Source: PNOJ01 sp016706845
Lineage (GTDB): Bacteria; Krumholzibacteriota; Krumholzibacteriia; LZORAL124-64-63
Assembly (NCBI GenBank): GCA_016706845.1
Contig: JADJIV010000010.1
Coordinates: forward strand, 66,537-130,536
DNA: 64,000 bases
Reading direction: 5' to 3'
Shown here: positions 55,635 to 64,000 of the stretch, in pieces
Numbering within the stretch: position 1 is the stretch's first letter
Layout of the letters: every line of letters begins with the position of its first letter
Notes under the pieces: model-generated
The model's database searches: none
Told to the model about the DNA's origin: nothing
Seen by the model: only the letters and a program-made list of their open reading frames with translations
Translations under genes and position numbers: made by a program

Positions 55635-58622
55635 TCAGCGCACGACGCTGAGCTTGCGCGTCAGGCTCTGGTCGAGCCCGGGCCCGCGCACCTGCAGCGT
55701 CGCGAGGTACTGGCCGCTGGACAGGGGCCGGCCCTCGTCGTCGCGCCCGTCCCAGCCCACGACGTGGCTGCCCGGGTCGATCTCGGTCCGCGTCACGGTC
55801 CGCACGCGGCGGCCCCTGAGGTCGTGGACGACCAGCTCGACCACCGACCGCACCGGCGTCGCGAACGAGAACACCGCGTCGCCGGAGATCGGGTTGGGCG
55901 AGGGCGGCGCGAAGCTGACCCGCGTCACGCCGCCGCCGTCGCCGACCGCGGTCGTGACGTCCTCGGGGCAGTTCGCGCAGCCGCTGCGCGCCGGGTCGTA
56001 GCCGTACATCCGCCAGGTCCGGGACGCGAGCCCGGCGCTCTGGTTCACGTGGTAGGCGTAGAGGCGCCCCGTGGACAGGAAGACCAGCTCCGACAGGCCG
56101 TCGCCGTCGAGGTCGCCCATGGCCGGCGTCAGGTAGACGTTGTCGTCCAGGTCCTTCGGCCAGCCGGCCAGCAGCCCGCTGAGGTTGCGATAAGCCCAGG
56201 CCTTGTTGCCGCGGGCGCCGAAGACCACGTCGGCGGAAGTGGCGTCCTCGAGCATGCCCAGGATCGGCGAGCCGTAGATGAGCCAGCCGTCGCTGCCGAC
56301 CGGGAAGCTGGCCTGCTGGAGGCCGTCGTCCCTGAGCAGGTGCACGCTCCAGCTGCGGGCCGCCACCGCGACCTCGAGCTCGGGCATGCCCAGACAGTTC
56401 GCGATCGCCGGCCGCGACAGCGGCGACGCTGTGGACGAGACGAAGGGCCAGGAGCCCGGCTGCTCGGCGCCGTTGCTGTTGATCGCGTACAGGGTGCCGT
56501 CGCTCGTCGGGACGAGCACCTCGGCGTTGCCGTCGAGGTCGAGGTCGCCCAGCGAGACGGCCTCCGAGGGCGCCGACGGCAGCGTGCGCAGCTGGTTGCC
56601 GACGCCGGCGATGCGGTCGAACATCCAGACCGTGGAGCCGAACGTGCAGACGATCTCGGCGGCGGGGTCGGCGTCGATGTTCCCGATCGCCGCCGGGTAG
56701 GAGGCCGTGCTGGTCAGGTTCCAGCCCCAGGGCGGCGGCACGTGGGTCCCGTGCAGGTCGAGGATGCGCAGGTAGGCGCCGCCGACCGCGACCACGCTGC
56801 GGGGGTAGGGGCCGCCGACGGCGCCGATCGCGACGTAGGCGGGCGCCGCGGCGGGCATCTGGAAGGGCCAGCCCTCGCGCAGGACGCCGGCCCCGTCGTA
56901 GGCGAAGACGCGGCCGTCGTTCGTGCCGACCACGACCGACAGGTCGCCCGACAGGTCCAGCGGCCCGACGGCGACCGGACCGTCGGAGAGCGTCGCGCCG
57001 ACGGCCACCGGCCAGCCCGGCAGGTCGCCGCCATCGGAGCGGACGGCGTGGATCAGGCCGCTCTCGTCCGAGAAGACGATCTCCGACAGGCCGTCGACGT
57101 CCAGGTCCACGATCGCCGGGTCGGAGATCGGCTCGTGGGCGAGCGTGCGCGGGAAGCCGTCGACCAGGTTCGGGTAGCCGGGGTCGGCGCGCCACTCGGC
57201 GTCGAAGAGCAGCGAGTCGGGGTACGCCGGCGAGCTCCATCTCACGCCCTTGATCATCGCGATGCGGTTGCCCCGCGACGGATCGCAGGCCATGCCGCAG
57301 TCCTGGAGGGCGTTGGAGCCCGTGAGGTAGCTGTGGTCGGCGAAGTCCTCGACCGCCGACCAGACCGTCGGCGTGGCCGCGGCGGACCGCTGCATCGCGA
57401 AGCCCCGCCAGCGGTTGCCGCCCAGCAGCCAGGTGTCGTCGGCCGCCCGGTGCTCGATCTGCTGGGGGAAGACGCCGCCGACGTTGGTCGCGGAGAGCGG
57501 GAAGCTGGTCCCCTGGTTCGCCGACGCGATGGTGCCCGGATCCAGGTACAGGTTGCCGCCGCCGATGGGCGTGATGCGGTCGTGCACCACGACCACGCCG
57601 TTGCCCGTCGATGAAGCGGCGATGCGGGGGCTCTGCTCCCAGAACCCGTTGGACGTGCTGCTGATGCCGATGATGGTGTTCCAATTGCCGATGCCGCCGC
57701 CGCCGTAGGACGAGGCGCGCCGGTAGCGCAGGCCGGCGTCGAAGCTGTCGTCGGCCGACCGGTACTCCCACGCCACGTGGACGTATCCGCCGTAGCCGTA
57801 GCTGACGTCCGGCTCCACGTACTCCAGGCCCGTGCCGGTCAGGGTGCCGATCTGGTAGGCCCCCTCGAAGGTGGCGCCGTAGTCGACGCTGCGGGCGTAC
57901 CAGATGTCGGAGCCGGCGGCGTCGGCGCCGGCGGCGACCAGGTACAGGTAGTAGTTGGCGAAGGACACGGCGTCGGTCGCGAAGCGGGGCCTCTGGAACT
58001 GGACCCCCGCCTGGTTCATCACCGTGAGGTCCGTGGCGAAGGAGCCCGAGGCGAGGCCCAGCGTCGACCAGGTCATGTGGACCTGGGTGGTGCCGGCCGT
58101 GTGGTTGTAGAGCACGTAGGCCACGTAGCAGCGGTTCTGGTTGCCCTCGGCCACGCGCAGCCAGGGGTCGGTCAGATAGATGCCGGCGCCCGGGCTGAGC
58201 AGCGTCGCCCACACCGACCAGTGCCCGCCGCCGTCGGTGGAGCGCAGGATGCGGATCTCGCCGGAACTGCCGACGGTGGCCTCGACCGCCGCGTAGAGAT
58301 CGCCGTTGGCGGCGATGTCGAGGCTGACCTCGGACAGGTAGTCGGCCGTCGCGTGCGCCGCCACGTCGTCGCCGCCGATCTCGTCGAAGCGCAGGTCCTT
58401 GTCCGCCGGCGGCGGCTGGAGCGGCCGCTCGTCGCGCGGGTCGCCGCGGCGGGGACCCGAGACCATCGCGTCGTCGGCGGGCAGGATGCTCGTGCCCTCG
58501 CCTCCGCCCGGAGGCGTCGGCACGAGCACGCGTTCGATCGGATCGGGTGCGGCGAGCAGGGGAATCGCGAACAGCAGGGCGAGCGAGAAGGAGACGCAGA
58601 AGCGCGGCAGCCGACAGCACAT
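55635..58622 (-). CDS. Secreted FG-GAP/VCBS beta-propeller protein with FlgD sorting domain
   Basis: An intact protein of 995 residues. Signal peptide (MCCRLPRFCVSFSLALLFAIPLLAAP); a sialidase-type BNR region (EIRILRSTDGGGHWSVWATL, IWYARSVDYGATFEGA); then an FG-GAP/VCBS propeller with calcium-loop repeats (IVDLDVDGLSEIVFSD, LGDLDLDGNAEVLVPT, MGDLDGDGLSELVFLS). A Cys-containing linker (SGCANCPED) leads to a FlgD-like domain (PPSPNPISGDAVFSF ... KLSVVR). ATG 58622 with AAGGGGG. Likely a surface or secreted adhesion protein. Confidence 0.85.
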   Translation of the reverse strand: MCCRLPRFCVSFSLALLFAIPLLAAPDPIERVLVPTPPGGGEGTSILPADDAMVSGPRRGDPRDERPLQPPPADKDLRFDEIGGDDVAAHATADYLSEVSLDIAANGDLYAAVEATVGSSGEIRILRSTDGGGHWSVWATLLSPGAGIYLTDPWLRVAEGNQNRCYVAYVLYNHTAGTTQVHMTWSTLGLASGSFATDLTVMNQAGVQFQRPRFATDAVSFANYYLYLVAAGADAAGSDIWYARSVDYGATFEGAYQIGTLTGTGLEYVEPDVSYGYGGYVHVAWEYRSADDSFDAGLRYRRASSYGGGGIGNWNTIIGISSTSNGFWEQSPRIAASSTGNGVVVVHDRITPIGGGNLYLDPGTIASANQGTSFPLSATNVGGVFPQQIEHRAADDTWLLGGNRWRGFAMQRSAAATPTVWSAVEDFADHSYLTGSNALQDCGMACDPSRGNRIAMIKGVRWSSPAYPDSLLFDAEWRADPGYPNLVDGFPRTLAHEPISDPAIVDLDVDGLSEIVFSDESGLIHAVRSDGGDLPGWPVAVGATLSDGPVAVGPLDLSGDLSVVVGTNDGRVFAYDGAGVLREGWPFQMPAAAPAYVAIGAVGGPYPRSVVAVGGAYLRILDLHGTHVPPPWGWNLTSTASYPAAIGNIDADPAAEIVCTFGSTVWMFDRIAGVGNQLRTLPSAPSEAVSLGDLDLDGNAEVLVPTSDGTLYAINSNGAEQPGSWPFVSSTASPLSRPAIANCLGMPELEVAVAARSWSVHLLRDDGLQQASFPVGSDGWLIYGSPILGMLEDATSADVVFGARGNKAWAYRNLSGLLAGWPKDLDDNVYLTPAMGDLDGDGLSELVFLSTGRLYAYHVNQSAGLASRTWRMYGYDPARSGCANCPEDVTTAVGDGGGVTRVSFAPPSPNPISGDAVFSFATPVRSVVELVVHDLRGRRVRTVTRTEIDPGSHVVGWDGRDDEGRPLSSGQYLATLQVRGPGLDQSLTRKLSVVR

Positions 58623-58704
58623 GACAAACCCCCTTGTCCAGTGCTGTGACCCGCTCCGGGTTCCGGGACGGTGCGCCGCCGGCCCGGTGCGGACGCCGCC
58701 GATT

Positions 58705-59789
58705 CTACGCCTGCGGGAGGCCGTTTTCAATACCGCCCGGCAACTCGTACCAGGTGCCCTTGCGCTGCCCCCGGCGCACGAGGCGCCCCTCGGCGACCAG
58801 TCGCTGCAGGTGGGCTTTGACGGTGTTGCGGTTCGCTCCGGTCAGCGCGGTCGCCGCCCGCACCGTGACGCGGCCGTGCGCCCGCACCGCGGCGAAGATC
58901 GTCTCGGACAGCGGCGGCAGGGGCGCCATCCGCTGTTCCTGGTCGATCCGCTCCGCGAGGGCCTCCACCTGGCCGGCCAGGCAGTCCAGGAAGAAGGCGG
59001 TCCAGGCGGCGCGCGCGGCGACATCCTGCCCGGCCCCGGCTTCGCGCAGGCGGCGCGCGGCCTCGTCGTAGACGGCACGGTCGTCCTCGAAGACGCGGTC
59101 CAGGGAAGCGCTGGTCGCGTAACCGTAGCCGTGCTTGAGCAGCAGCAGGGTCGCGAGCAGGCGCGACAAGCGGCCGTTGCCGTCCTGGAAGGGCTGCAAC
59201 GCGAGGATCCCGCCCGTGACCGCGGCGATGGCGAGCAGGGGGTGGACGCGGTCGTCCTCGAGATCCGCATGCGACCGGGCGAGCAGGGCGGCGAGGCTGC
59301 GCGCGGGATCCGCCGCGGCGTCGGGGGCGGGCTGCAGGCCGCGGACGTGTCGGGCGCCGGCGCGAGGAACGCGTCCTGCGGCAGGGGCTGGCTGCGGGGC
59401 CGGCCGCGGTGGCGGGCGTCCCGCTCGGCGTGACGCAGCAGGAACCCGTGCAGCAGGCGCACGTGGTGCTCGGTCAGGCCGATGTCGCGCCAGGATTTGA
59501 CGACCATCTCGAGGGCGTCGGCGCAGCCGGCCGCCTCCTGCTCGTCCCGCGACGCGAAAGCGCGGGCCTGCGGACCGAAGAGCAGGCGCTCGACGGCGCG
59601 GTCGTCCATGGCGGCGCCGTCGAGCCGGATCGAGGAGCCGACCATCTCGACCAGGGCCACGCGCTTCAGGGCCGCCAACCGCTCCGGGGGCAGGAGCCCC
59701 GACCGCGACCAACGGCCCTTGAACTCGTCGACGGTCCCGACGGCGCGCAGCATGCCCGCCGTGACGACCTCGGCGTACCCACCCTCCAT
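58705..59789 (-). CDS. Fic family protein with Gln at the catalytic His position (frameshifted)
   Basis: A protein of about 361 residues in the DUF4172/SoFic-like layout: an N-terminal helical part, the Fic core and a C-terminal winged helix (RVTVRAATALTGANRNTVKAHLQRL). Fic enzymes AMPylate proteins through HPFxDGNGR. Here the loop reads LQPFQDGNGRLSRLL, with CAG (Gln) for the histidine. The inhibitory helix reads GSSIRLDG (residues 51-58), with Asp for the usual Glu. One indel near 59360 joins the halves. ATG 59789 follows AGGAGG. It may be inactive as an AMPylator or use another chemistry. Confidence 0.8.
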
Positions 59790-60190
59790 GGCGGTTCCTC
59801 CTGGGGTTGTGCTCCCGGAATGCCGACCGGCCGGGCCGGCCGCCACGTCGGCTGAGGACCCGCCCCGGGTCGGGGAAAGCCCGCCGGCCACATCCTGTGT
59901 CCGGCGAACCCGACTTCCAGGCTTCCACGCCATCCATGGCGGGGGAGCCTAGCAGACGCCCCCGACCCGGGGCAGATCCTCATCCGATGTGCCGGCCGCC
60001 CTGATCCGCGGTCCGAAGCGCCGAAGTCCGGCGTTCCGAGCGGGCAACCATGAACATATCTGTAAATACCTTGAAGCTGTCACCTTGTCAACTATTATGT
60101 TTAAATCAGGCTAAAATTATGGATAGAATCAAGAGAAGCTCCGCTGCCGCGCGTCCCCGCCGCAGCCGCGGGGCGTTATTCTCCATCTCA

Positions 60191-60219
60191 TTGACACATA
60201 AGTTGTTACATGGTAGGGT
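60191..60219 (+). promoter_or_regulatory. Promoter of the GT-C gene
   Basis: TTGACA (60191-60196), 17 bases, TAGGGT (60214-60219), then a ribosome site AGGAGGGG before the ATG at 60247. The rest of the gap 59790-60190 holds no gene; 60050-60190 is unusually AT-rich for this genome. Confidence 0.65.
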
Positions 60220-60246
60220 TCCGGATGTTGCCACCAGGAGGGGCCG

Positions 60247-61984
60247 ATGCGTCGCGATCAGAGTTCCCGCCCCGGCGTCCCGACGGGTTCCCTTCACCGG
60301 GGAGACCGCCGCCTGCTGGCCATCGCCTCGGCGGCCGGCTGCCTGGCGCTGTTCGGAGGGTGGCGGCTGTTCTGGTTCCTGACCGACGACGCCTTCATCG
60401 CCTTCCGCTACGTCAGCAACGCCCACCTCGGTCACGGCTACGTCTGGAACGCGCCGCCGTTCCTGCCGGTCGAGGGCTACACCAGCTTCCTGTGGACCTT
60501 CCTGCTGGACGTGGTGTGGCGCGCGACCGGCGTCGAGCCGCCCGACAGCGTCAACGGGATCTCCCTGCTGTTCGCGTGCGGGACGCTGACGCTGGCCGGC
60601 CGGATGCTGCTGAACCTGCCGTGGAGCGAGCGGCTCCGCCCCCGGCGGGCGGCGTTCCTGGCCCTGCTGTACGCCTACCTGCTGCTGAACCGCACCTTCC
60701 TGGCCTGGAGCAGTTCGGGCCTGGAAACCGCGATGTTCAACTTCCTGGTGCTGCTGTGGGCGTCGGCGATGCTGTTCCCCCCCTACGGGACGCGCCGCCT
60801 GGCGCTGGCCGGCGGCGCCGCGGCCGCCCTGGCGCTGACGCGTCCGGACGGGCTGCTCTACGGCGCCCTGACCGTGGCCGCCGTGCTGCTGGTCGCCGCC
60901 GGCGCCGGCGGACCGCCGGGCCGCGCGCCGGCTCCTGGTCGCGGGCCTCGCGCCGCTGTCGGTCGTCGTGGTCCACCAGGTCTGGCGCCTCGCGTTCTAC
61001 GGCGCGTGGCTGCCCAACACCTACTACGCGAAGGTGTCGGGCGCCTGGCCGCAGAGCGGCGTGCGCTACCTCTGGAGCTTCACGCTGGAATACGCCCTGT
61101 GGGCCGCGGCGGCCGTGGCGGGCTGGGCGCTGGTCGCCGGACTGCGCCGCGGCGACCTGCGGGCGGCCCTGCCCGCGGACCGCGCCGGCCTCGCGGCGCG
61201 CGTGCCGCAGTGGGCGGGCGCGCTGGCCCTGCTGCTGCACTTCGCCTACTACACCTTCGTGGTCGGCGGGGACCACTTCGAGTTCCGGGTCTACTCGCAC
61301 CTGCTGCCGCTGATCTTCCTGGGCGTGACGTGGTGCCTGATCCGCCTCGACCTGAGCCCGCGCGCGGCGCTGGCGGCCGCGGGCGCGGTGCTGCTGCTGT
61401 CGCTGCCGCTGCCGTGGACCCACTGGGCTCTGACCAGGAACCTGCAGACCCGCGCCGAGACCCATGTGCTGCGCATGCCCGTGGCTCCGAGCTGGCCCGC
61501 TCCGGTGCGCTGGTACGCGGCGGCGTTCGACCACGCCCAGGCCTGGCTCATCCCCCACCACGTCGGCATGCGCCACCAGGAGCACAAGATCTTCTGGAGG
61601 ACCCAGCTGGGGTACCCGACGCGGGAGCAGGGCCTGTCCCTGGGCACGACCCGCATCCCGACGATCGGGCTGCCCTGCGTCGGGGTGCCCTCCTGGACGA
61701 TGCCGCACGTGAACATCATCGACACGCTGGGGTTGAACGACTACGTGATCGCGCGCACGCCCCTGCCCCGGGGCCTCGACATGATGGCCCACAGCCGCCG
61801 CCCCCCGGCCGGCTACCTCGACAGCTACCAGCCCAACGTGCTCTACGACGGGAAGGTCTGGTTCGTGCGGGAGCGCACGCCGCCGCTGACGGCCGCGCGG
61901 ATCGCCGAGCTGGAACGCTCCTGGCGGGAGCGCGCCGACGCCGGCGCCCTGCAGCCGGAAACGAGCAGCCCCCCGTCCCGTTGA
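60247..61984 (+). CDS. GT-C membrane glycosyltransferase, AftB-like (frameshifted)
   Basis: A protein of about 579 residues with about ten helices. The first loop has the GT-C acidic motif FLTDDAFIAFRYVSNAHLGHG and VEGYTSFLWTFLL, closely resembling actinobacterial arabinofuranosyltransferase AftB and related lipid-linked sugar transferases. A soluble C-terminal domain (IPTIGLPCVGVPSWTM ... GLNDYVIARTPLP) follows. A shift near 60928 joins GGPPGR to RLLVAGLAPLS. Sugar and acceptor cannot be named. Confidence 0.75.
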
Positions 61985-62020
61985 GGAACAGGGGGCCGCA
62001 GGGGGTCCGAACCGCGCCGC

Positions 62021-62914
62021 CTACTCCGTCATGATGATGACGTGCTTGACGGTCCGGAAGGCGTGCGCGTCCAGGATGCGCAGCTCCAGCTGCTCTCCCA
62101 CCAGCTGCAGCTCGTAGCTGGCCAGCGGCTGCGGGCTGACGACCTTCGCCTTGGTCGCCGGGATCAGGATCACGGTCGTGCGGTCGGTGTCCAGGGCCGT
62201 GAAGACGGCCCCGTCGAGGCGGCCGGTCGGCTTGACGGTCTTGCCGAGGCCCAGGACGCCGCCCTTGGACTCGATCAGGTCGGCCGCCTGCAGGTCCTTC
62301 TTGGTGCCGACCACGTAGTAGATCGTGCTGAGCCGGGCGCGGGAGACCTCGATCGCTTCGGTCTGCGACTGGATGGTCTCGGTCTGCGTCTGGATCGTCT
62401 GCTGGCCGGCCTGGACCTCGGCGGTCAGGCCCGTGACCTGGGTCTGCAGCTCGTCGACCCGGGCGGTCAGCGTGACGATCATCGCCTCCTTCTCGGCCAC
62501 CGTCTGGCGCAGGCCGCGGATCAGCTTCTCGAGGCCGGCCACCTTGACGCCGCTCTCCTTGAGCTGCTGGTCCAGGTCGCGGATGCGCTCGTTGGCGCGG
62601 GCGATGCTCTCCTTGATGCGGGCGATGCGCTCGCGGGCCTCCTCGCCCCGGTCCTGGGTGAGGCTCTGCTCCGCCTCGAGCTGGGTGGCCAGCGCCTGGG
62701 TGCCCTGGTCGCCGATGTCGACGGCCTCGAGGCTCTCCTGGATGCCGGCGATCTCGTCGATGGCCGCCTCGTAGCGCTCGGTCGTCGCCTGCTCGTCGGC
62801 CTGCAAGGTGGCGTAGTCGGCCTTGCTGGTCTGGAGCTTCTGGTACAGGACGACGGTCGCGGCCAGCAGGGCCACGGCCAACACGATCAGCAGCACCATC
62901 GCGGGCTTGCGCAT
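62021..62914 (-). CDS. Membrane-anchored coiled-coil protein
   Basis: A 297-residue intact protein: one N-terminal membrane anchor (VLLIVLAVALLAATVVLYQKL), a coiled coil of about 165 residues with heptads and Gln-Thr repeats (QTIQTQTETIQSQTEAIE), then a compact C-terminal domain (STIYYVVGTKKDLQAADLIE...LILDAHAFRTVKHV region). The layout resembles envelope spacers or SPOR-less division-associated proteins found in this group, but I do not recognise a named family. AAGGAGATGG before the ATG. Confidence 0.7.
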   Translation of the reverse strand: MRKPAMVLLIVLAVALLAATVVLYQKLQTSKADYATLQADEQATTERYEAAIDEIAGIQESLEAVDIGDQGTQALATQLEAEQSLTQDRGEEARERIARIKESIARANERIRDLDQQLKESGVKVAGLEKLIRGLRQTVAEKEAMIVTLTARVDELQTQVTGLTAEVQAGQQTIQTQTETIQSQTEAIEVSRARLSTIYYVVGTKKDLQAADLIESKGGVLGLGKTVKPTGRLDGAVFTALDTDRTTVILIPATKAKVVSPQPLASYELQLVGEQLELRILDAHAFRTVKHVIIMTE

Positions 62915-63116
62915 GATTCCATCTCCTTGGTAGAACTTCCGGCGTCGGCGGGGGTTCACGGGCACGCCGGCTCGCGCGCATGATAACCGCCCAGGCGCCG
63001 CCGTGGCAATGCGCGGGTCGAGAATTCCGGGCGGCGGCGGCGGCGGTATCGTTGAAACTCTTTTTATTGCAACAGGTTGCCGTTGAAGCCGGCAGCCCTT
63101 GCCAGGAGGTCGCGGG

Positions 63117-63566
63117 ATGAGGACGGGAAGCCTGGCGGCGATGCTGGCCCTGCTGTCCCTGCTGTACCTGGTCGCCGGGTGCGGCGGGGACGAGCCCGCG
63201 GCGCCCACGGCCGCGGACGTCGTCGGCCTGTGGACGGCCACCAGCTACCAGTACCAGAGCGTGCCGCCGGACGCGTCCTACGACGTGATCGCCTACGGCG
63301 GCGCCGCGACGCTCGACCTGCAGCAGGACGGGGATTTCGAGCTGACGGTCTCGCCGGTCGGCGAGCTGTCGACGACCACCTACGGGTTCTGGGAGCTGAG
63401 CGGCAGCACGCTGGGACTGACGCCGCAGAGCCTGCCCTACGCCTGGGAGTTCGACGCGGCCCTGAACGACGGGGTCCTGTCGCTGCGCGGGGCGTCGGTC
63501 GAGCACGACTTCGACCACGACGACGTGCCGGAGGCGGCGACCCTGGACATGCTGCTCGTCAGATGA
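63117..63566 (+). CDS. Lipocalin-like lipoprotein
   Basis: A 149-residue lipoprotein with lipobox LVAGCG and a domain that begins DVVGLWTATSYQYQS and continues LDLQQDGDFELTVSP and TTTYGFWELSGSTLGL, the strand order of small lipocalin-type proteins. Start ATG 63117 with AGGAGG. Substrate unknown. Confidence 0.7.
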   Translation: MRTGSLAAMLALLSLLYLVAGCGGDEPAAPTAADVVGLWTATSYQYQSVPPDASYDVIAYGGAATLDLQQDGDFELTVSPVGELSTTTYGFWELSGSTLGLTPQSLPYAWEFDAALNDGVLSLRGASVEHDFDHDDVPEAATLDMLLVR

Positions 63567-63667
63567 TACCGCCCTGTCGATACCGCTTGCCGCCGCCGCC
63601 GCCGCTCGCCTAGAATGCCGCCATCAAGCTCACCATGCAGGATCCGGCACCACGGGAGGGATGGCAC

Positions 63668-64000
63668 ATGCTACCGAGATTGTTGATCTGCCTGGCGCTC
63701 ACCGTCGCCATCGCGGCCTTCGCCGGCTGCGGCAAGAAGCAGGCGGACGAGAAGCTGGCCGAACGGATGACCGAGGAGATGCTCGAGCAGGCGTCCGGCC
63801 AGAAGACCGACGTGGACATGAAGGACGGCGACATCACGATCAAGACCGAGACCGGCGAGGTCAAGATGGTCGCGACCTCGCAGTGGCCCGCGGACATGTT
63901 CGACGTCGTGCCCCGCTTCGAGTACGGCACGATCGAGCGCGTGCACAGCGGCAGCGAATCCGGCCTGCGCAAGTTCAACGTCTGGTACAAGGACGTCCCG
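63668..64000 (+). CDS. Lipoprotein, partial at the window end
   Basis: N-terminal 111 residues of a lipoprotein (MLPRLLICLALTVAIAAFAGCG) followed by a charged linker and KDGDITIKTETGEVKM, then VPRFEYGTIERVHSGSES. The gene runs off the window. The ATG at 63668 is chosen over one at 63661, which is in a frame without a signal peptide. Function unknown. Confidence 0.65.
   Translation, partial: MLPRLLICLALTVAIAAFAGCGKKQADEKLAERMTEEMLEQASGQKTDVDMKDGDITIKTETGEVKMVATSQWPADMFDVVPRFEYGTIERVHSGSESGLRKFNVWYKDVP

Noticed and set aside
60050..60190. AT-rich stretch as an integration scar or horizontally acquired gene
   Set aside because: It is short, has no integrase, repeat or tRNA nearby, and contains no plausible protein; a promoter region is enough to explain it.

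Overview
The window is GC-rich DNA from a Gram-negative bacterium. Eight genes encode secreted proteins that end in a FlgD-like Ig or related C-terminal sorting domain, mostly with a PNPFNPxTT-type motif. There are also outer-membrane beta-barrels, a lipoprotein-type NosZ and many Sec signal peptides. This combination points to the FCB side of the tree, most like Candidatus Eisenbacteria or Krumholzibacteriota. That placement is inferred from protein style; no rRNA or tRNA gene is present to fix it. About half of the larger genes are broken by single-base insertions or deletions, and the conserved protein continues cleanly in another frame. The errors go both ways, which points to consensus errors in the assembly rather than gene decay. 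Coordinates below span the whole reconstructed gene.

Left part (0.3-10.5 kb, minus strand): a nitrogen-oxide respiration block. A quinol nitric oxide reductase (norB) sits next to an Rrf2-family regulator. Beyond it is a nitrous oxide reductase operon: cytochrome c, nosZ, nosD, nosF, nosL, nosY, a membrane protein and a second Rrf2 regulator. Three promoters (norB, the first rrf2, and the cytochrome c/nosZ promoter) share an inverted repeat of the form CAAYGGAT-N6-ATCCRTTG, so they probably form one small regulon that includes autoregulation.

Middle-left (10.6-22 kb): an outer-membrane protein and typA are separated by an elaborate Y-shaped inverted-repeat element. A helix-turn-helix/PTS-EIIA fusion follows, overlapping the first gene of a six-gene membrane complex related to complex I and group 4 hydrogenases. 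The large subunit lacks the nickel-binding cysteines, so this is an Ehr-type complex (energy-converting hydrogenase related), not a hydrogenase.

Middle (22-33.8 kb): two small RRM RNA-binding proteins, one behind an early terminator in its own leader; an unassigned structured RNA of about 260 nt with its own promoter and terminator; secreted proteins (endonuclease I, GEVED repeats, a CapA/PKD fusion); a radical SAM enzyme; and a likely AbiEii-type toxin-antitoxin pair driven from a leaderless, operator-overlapped promoter.

33.8-39.4 kb: a four-gene acyl-carrier cassette (AcpS, acetyl-CoA-synthetase-like ligase, ACP, alpha-oxoamine synthase) followed by a membrane sulfatase-fold protein.

Right part (39.4-64 kb): secreted and surface proteins (CotH kinase, parallel beta-helix, M64 peptidase, SBBP and FG-GAP propellers, lipoproteins), a TerC membrane protein, DNA-3-methyladenine glycosylase I, an XRE regulator with a membrane partner, a Fic protein whose catalytic histidine position is glutamine, and an AftB-like GT-C glycosyltransferase. 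No CRISPR array, insertion sequence, prophage or tRNA was seen.
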